NCBI GenBank assembly: GCA_016292705.1
Contig: JAEDHZ010000098.1
Coordinates: forward strand, 1 to 6,138
Origin: Clostridiaceae bacterium
GTDB lineage: Bacteria; Bacillota; Clostridia; Oscillospirales; Acutalibacteraceae
Length of the DNA stretch: 6,138 nucleotides
Reading direction: 5' to 3'
Shown here: positions 5,745 to 6,138 of the stretch, piece after piece
Layout: each line of letters begins with the position of its first letter
How positions within the stretch are numbered: the first letter of the stretch is position 1
Position numbers and translations under genes: made by a program
The notes under the pieces: generated by a model
Database searches by the model: none
What the model was told of the DNA's origin: nothing
Seen by the model: only the letters and a program-made list of their open reading frames with translations

Positions 5745-6093
5745 AAGATGTGTTGGTGCAATCACAAGAGATCGCCTTGAAGCTGTCCGTGAATCGGATG
5801 CCATTCTTCGTGAGGAATTTGCAAATGCAGGTTTTCAGGGAAAAGTTTGGCAGTATTTTACCGTTGTTCCCGATTTCAAATCAACCGGTGTAAAGGACGG
5901 AAAACGCCTTTGGGATTGGTCGGTTGTTATCCGTGCCGTTAACACAGTTGACGCAATGTCGGCAACTGTTGAGGAGATTCCTTATGATGTTCTCTTTAAG
6001 ATTCGCGACAGAATTCTTGCAGAAGTTAGCGGTGTAAACCGTGTACTTTATGACATATCTCCCAAACCGATTGCAACGATTGAGTGGGAATAA
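5113..6093 (+). CDS. GMP synthase-like protein: ATP-pyrophosphatase and dimerisation domains only, no glutaminase
   Basis: This 326-residue protein is a paralogue of the C-terminal 300 or so residues of the preceding GuaA, roughly half identical by eye. About 22 extra residues precede the match. It has the PP-loop SGGVDS (44-49), QGTIYPD (143-149), LFKDEVR (180-186), RQPFPGPGLGVR (201-212) and the tail KPIATIEWE. ATP use and XMP adenylylation are therefore plausible. No amidotransferase domain or nucleophile Cys is present, as in the archaeal GuaAb subunit, which works with a separate GuaAa. It may take free ammonia, borrow the glutaminase of the neighbouring GuaA, or act on another substrate. 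It differs from GuaA in HVNHGLLR for FVDHGLMR, STGVKDGKRLWDWS for SVGVMGDHRTYERL, AMSATVEEIPY for FMTADWAHIPY, and a shorter loop after ILESDG. It follows guaA by 19 nt with its own GGAGG and is probably the last operon gene seen. The family assignment is firm; the role is not. Confidence 0.9.
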   Translation: MNSNVRPETMERITTKELADAFISEQVEAIRAQVGSKKVLLALSGGVDSSVVAALLIKAIGKQLVCVHVNHGLLRKGEPEQVVEVFRNEMGANLVYVDAIDRFLDKLAGVDDPETKRKIIGKEFIEVFVEEARKLDGVDFLAQGTIYPDILESDGVKAHHNVGGLPEDLNFELVEPVKLLFKDEVRVVGKALGLPESMVERQPFPGPGLGVRCVGAITRDRLEAVRESDAILREEFANAGFQGKVWQYFTVVPDFKSTGVKDGKRLWDWSVVIRAVNTVDAMSATVEEIPYDVLFKIRDRILAEVSGVNRVLYDISPKPIATIEWE

Positions 6094-6108
6094 ATCCCGC
6101 ACCTTTTT
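6084..6108 (+). terminator. Weak terminator-like hairpin at the end of the operon
   Basis: GTGGGA (6084-6089) can pair with TCCCGC (6095-6100), using one G-T pair, around an ATAAA loop that contains part of the stop codon. Three bases (ACC) then precede TTTTT (6104-6108). The stem is short and overlaps the coding end, so it may be chance. The following GAACCCAAAAACCCTTGCA (6120-6138) resembles the left arm of a stronger terminator whose right arm would lie outside the window. Confidence 0.3.
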
Positions 6109-6138
6109 GAGAGATTTAAGAACCCAAAAACCCTTGCA

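Noticed and set aside
1..6138. tRNA, rRNA, CRISPR array, insertion sequence or phage signature
   Set aside because: No cloverleaf, regularly spaced repeats, transposase motifs or flanking inverted repeats were noticed on either strand.

Overview
The window looks like a piece of a moderately AT-leaning Clostridia-type Firmicute chromosome (Oscillospiraceae/Ruminococcaceae-like). The grounds are strong GGAGG ribosome-binding sites, TTGACT/TATAAT promoters, a divergent PurA of the sort I associate with gut Clostridia, and a secreted Gram-positive-type lipase. The lineage is an inference from style and recalled homologues, not from a search.

Left part, minus strand (1-2030): a membrane protein resembling the HGSNAT-like/DUF1624 acyltransferase family runs off the left edge (1-587). 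Its own promoter-like sequence lies around 614-642. Upstream of it on the same strand is a secreted lipase of the Geobacillus/Staphylococcus I.5-I.6 type, split by a -1 frame change at 1457-1460 into an N-terminal frame (signal segment, zinc ligands, Ser nucleophile) and a C-terminal frame (Asp and His of the triad). A hairpin at 658-689 probably ends that transcript. The start of the lipase is also problematic: the longest open frame begins with a TTG that is the -35 box of a near-consensus promoter.

Middle (2030-2265): a divergent intergenic region carries the lipase promoter facing left and a near-consensus promoter facing right. An 8-bp perfect hairpin sits at the expected 5' end of the rightward transcript.

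Right part, plus strand (2266-6093): a tight three-gene purine nucleotide operon of purA (IMP to adenylosuccinate), full-length guaA (XMP to GMP) and a second guaA-like gene. The last gene has only the ATP-pyrophosphatase and dimerisation/XMP-binding domains, with no glutamine amidotransferase. Gaps are 17 and 19 nt, each with a GGAGG site. The first two genes serve the two branches from IMP to AMP and GMP. The third is a tandem, domain-reduced, diverged paralogue and is the most interesting item here. The window ends in what may be the beginning of a terminator.
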